From positions 62,001-126,000 of the forward strand of contig FPKD01000003.1 in the NCBI GenBank assembly GCA_900119625.1: a stretch of DNA of 64,000 bases, read 5' to 3'. Position 1 is the first letter of the stretch, and the number at the start of each line of letters is the position of its first letter. The notes below the pieces were generated by a model. The model was not told the DNA's origin. It ran no database searches and worked only from the letters and a program-made list of their open reading frames with translations. The DNA comes from Olsenella sp. kh2p3. Its GTDB lineage: Bacteria > Actinomycetota > Coriobacteriia > Coriobacteriales > Atopobiaceae. Shown here piece after piece: positions 62,591-64,000 of this stretch. A program made the position numbers and the translations under genes.

Positions 62591-62852
62591 TGGTCCGGGG
62601 GGTCTCGGGGGTCCGGGGGTCCGCTGGTCCGGGGGGTCCGGGGCGCCGGAAGCAGCGTTACCGCAGAGATTGCGTACGAAATCGCCCTTCCGGCGCGGAA
62701 TTGGCGCCGGAAGGCACGTTATCGCAGCTACTTCATACGGAAGCGCCCCTCGGGCGAGAATTTCTCGCCCGAGCATGGGTTTTGGAGGGGATTCCGTACA
62801 AAACCTTCGCTCAGGCGGCATTTTCTCGCCGAAAGGCGCATTTCTGCAGCCA
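62591..62852. repeat. 61-bp hairpin repeat family, four-unit array (locus 6) with a GGTCCGGGG-rich leader
   Basis: 62591-62645 is a simple GGTCCGGGG-type tract. Then hairpins: TTCCGGCGCGGAATTGGCGCCGGAA (62689-62713), CTCGGGCGAGAATTTCTCGCCCGAG (62749-62773, perfect 11-bp arms) and CAGGCGGCATTTTCTCGCCG (62812-62831), linked by ATTCCGTACAAAAC or GCGTACGAAATC. Spacing 60-63 bases. The array ends 5 bases from the stop of the oxidoreductase gene. The 990-base gap before the next gene (61866-62856) contains only these repeats. Confidence 0.8.
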
Positions 62853-62856
62853 GCAC

Positions 62857-63951
62857 CTATGCGCGCTCCTCGGGGTAGACCACGCCCCACTCGCGGCGCA
62901 GGCGGGTCATGATCTGCATGACGTCCGCGGCATAATCGATGAGGCCCGCCGCACGGGCGTCGCCAGCAACCGCACGCTCGAGGTCGGCGATCTCGTAGCA
63001 CAGCGCATAGCCCGAGCGACCTGCGCGAACCTCCTCGCGGCGCCCGTCCTCCGTCCACACGATGGTCGCGACGTCGGCTCTGGGATAGTCCATAACCTCA
63101 ACATAGCAGCGGTCGAAGCTCAGGACCGCACACTTGGGCTGCTTAGAGTGGAGCGTGAGCGAAAGGACGCCCATCTGCCCCTCCCTGTTGCGGCATACGA
63201 TTCCCGAGGTCTGGTCCACGCCCGTCGACGCCAGGTTGGCGAGAGAGACTACCTCCGTGGGCTGGCTTGCCATGAAGAGCCTCATGAGCGAGAGCGCGTA
63301 GACGCCAATGTCGAGCATCGCGCCGCCCGCCAGCTTGGGGTTGTAGAAGCGGTTGGTGAGGTCGCCGTACTCCTTGTAGCTGCCAAAGTTGAGCTGCGCC
63401 AGGTTCATGGCACCAAACTCGCCCGCGTTGGCACGGCGGAGAAGCTCCTGGTAGAGCGGCATGTGCAGGATGGTCGTGGCATCCATGAGCACCACGTTGT
63501 TCTCGCGTGCAAGCGCACGGGCCTCGTCGAGCTCCTCGGAGTTGAGCGTGATGGACTTCTCACAGAGGACGTGCTTGCCCGCCGCGAGGGCGCCGCGCAG
63601 GTAGCGGATGTGCGTGTTGTGCGGCGTGGTGATGTAGATGGCGTCCACGTCGGGGTCCTGGTAGAGCTCCTCGACCGAGTTATACACGCGCTCCACGCCG
63701 TAGCGCTCGGCGAAGGTCTCGGCCTTCTCACGCGTGCGGTTGGCAACGCCGCGGATATGGCGGCCGGAGAGGGCAAGCGAGGTCGCCATCTGGTTGGCAA
63801 TCACGCCGCAACCGATGACCGCCCAGGAGAGCTGCGGCGCCGTGTAGATGTCTGTGGGGAAGGGCTCGCCTGTGACCTCGGCAAACGCTGCCTTTGCGGC
63901 GGCTGCCGCATCGAGCGGGGCCGCGGTTCCAGACCCGTTGTTCTCTGCCAT
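62857..63951 (-). CDS. Gfo/Idh/MocA-family NAD(P)-dependent oxidoreductase
   Basis: 364 aa. Rossmann motif VIGCGVIANQMA near 45-56, ITTPHNTHI near 110, catalytic EKSITLN near 132-138 (the Lys of the EKP motif, here EKS), and GGAMLDIGVYALSLMRLF near 212-229 in the C-terminal domain. Family members act on sugars, inositol or biliverdin-like substrates; the present substrate is unknown. GAGGAGAAGCG precedes the ATG. An N-terminal extension of about 38 residues is longer than usual. No neighbour helps with function. Confidence 0.88.
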   Translation of the reverse strand: MAENNGSGTAAPLDAAAAAKAAFAEVTGEPFPTDIYTAPQLSWAVIGCGVIANQMATSLALSGRHIRGVANRTREKAETFAERYGVERVYNSVEELYQDPDVDAIYITTPHNTHIRYLRGALAAGKHVLCEKSITLNSEELDEARALARENNVVLMDATTILHMPLYQELLRRANAGEFGAMNLAQLNFGSYKEYGDLTNRFYNPKLAGGAMLDIGVYALSLMRLFMASQPTEVVSLANLASTGVDQTSGIVCRNREGQMGVLSLTLHSKQPKCAVLSFDRCYVEVMDYPRADVATIVWTEDGRREEVRAGRSGYALCYEIADLERAVAGDARAAGLIDYAADVMQIMTRLRREWGVVYPEERA

Positions 63952-64000
63952 ACGCTTCTCCTCTCTTGTGGCCGCTAGGGCCGGGTTACTACCGTCTGCC

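Overview
The window comes from a GC-rich, low-redundancy bacterial chromosome. WhiA and RapZ side by side, several Tat-type lipoproteins, a group B-like [FeFe] hydrogenase, a putative L-hydroxyacid dehydrogenase, and many peptide transporters and peptidases all point to an anaerobic, peptide-using actinobacterium. A member of the Coriobacteriia (Olsenella/Atopobium/Collinsella relatives) is the best guess. That assignment is inferred from gene content and style; no marker gene in the window was compared with a database.

Layout. 1-2.2 kb: start of an [FeFe] hydrogenase, an RluA-type pseudouridine synthase and a Phd/ParE toxin-antitoxin pair. 2.6-7.9 kb: a DAACS symporter and a MacA-MacB-type efflux operon. 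7.9-8.8 kb: a two-gene DUF4160 cassette bracketed by two copies of a 70-bp palindromic repeat. 8.9-17.4 kb: LysR regulator divergent from an NhaC-type antiporter, a PrsW-type protease, HisS, a conserved TIM-barrel-like protein, membrane protein, a candidate type I toxin with antisense RNA, and an orphan gene. 17.5-23.2 kb: a three-gene operon TerB-N/C protein - BrxD-like ATPase - Lhr/BrxHI-like helicase, preceded by two inverted-repeat elements; this looks like a stand-alone relative of BREX modules and is the best candidate for an undescribed system. 23.8-31.2 kb: DUF389 protein, lactate/hydroxyacid dehydrogenase, LPG-synthase-like flippase, MnmA with its cysteine desulfurase, a CmpB-like membrane protein and tRNA-Gly/tRNA-Cys. 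31.4-35.6 kb: a partner-switching pair (STAS-HATPase fusion and SpoIIE phosphatase), an ACT-domain protein and tRNA-Leu.

36-56.5 kb is dominated by peptide uptake and breakdown: a Dpp-like system (permeases B and C, a fused double ATPase, a binding protein), a full Opp system (A-B-C-D-F), an M42 peptidase, three creatininase-family amidohydrolases, an M18 aminopeptidase and an orphan binding protein, with SecG in the middle. 56.6-61.9 kb: the glycolytic genes gap-pgk-tpiA and the whiA-rapZ pair. The window ends with a Gfo/Idh/MocA oxidoreductase.

The intergenic regions are unusually structured. At least five families of palindromic or tandem repeats recur: a 70-bp nested hairpin (3 copies), a 61-bp-period hairpin array (6 loci), a ~75-bp hairpin with a central CTGGGCAAA-like segment (6 copies), a 58-bp element in an inverted pair, and ~130-bp elements with perfect terminal inverted repeats (2 copies). 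Several show stems that change sequence but keep pairing.
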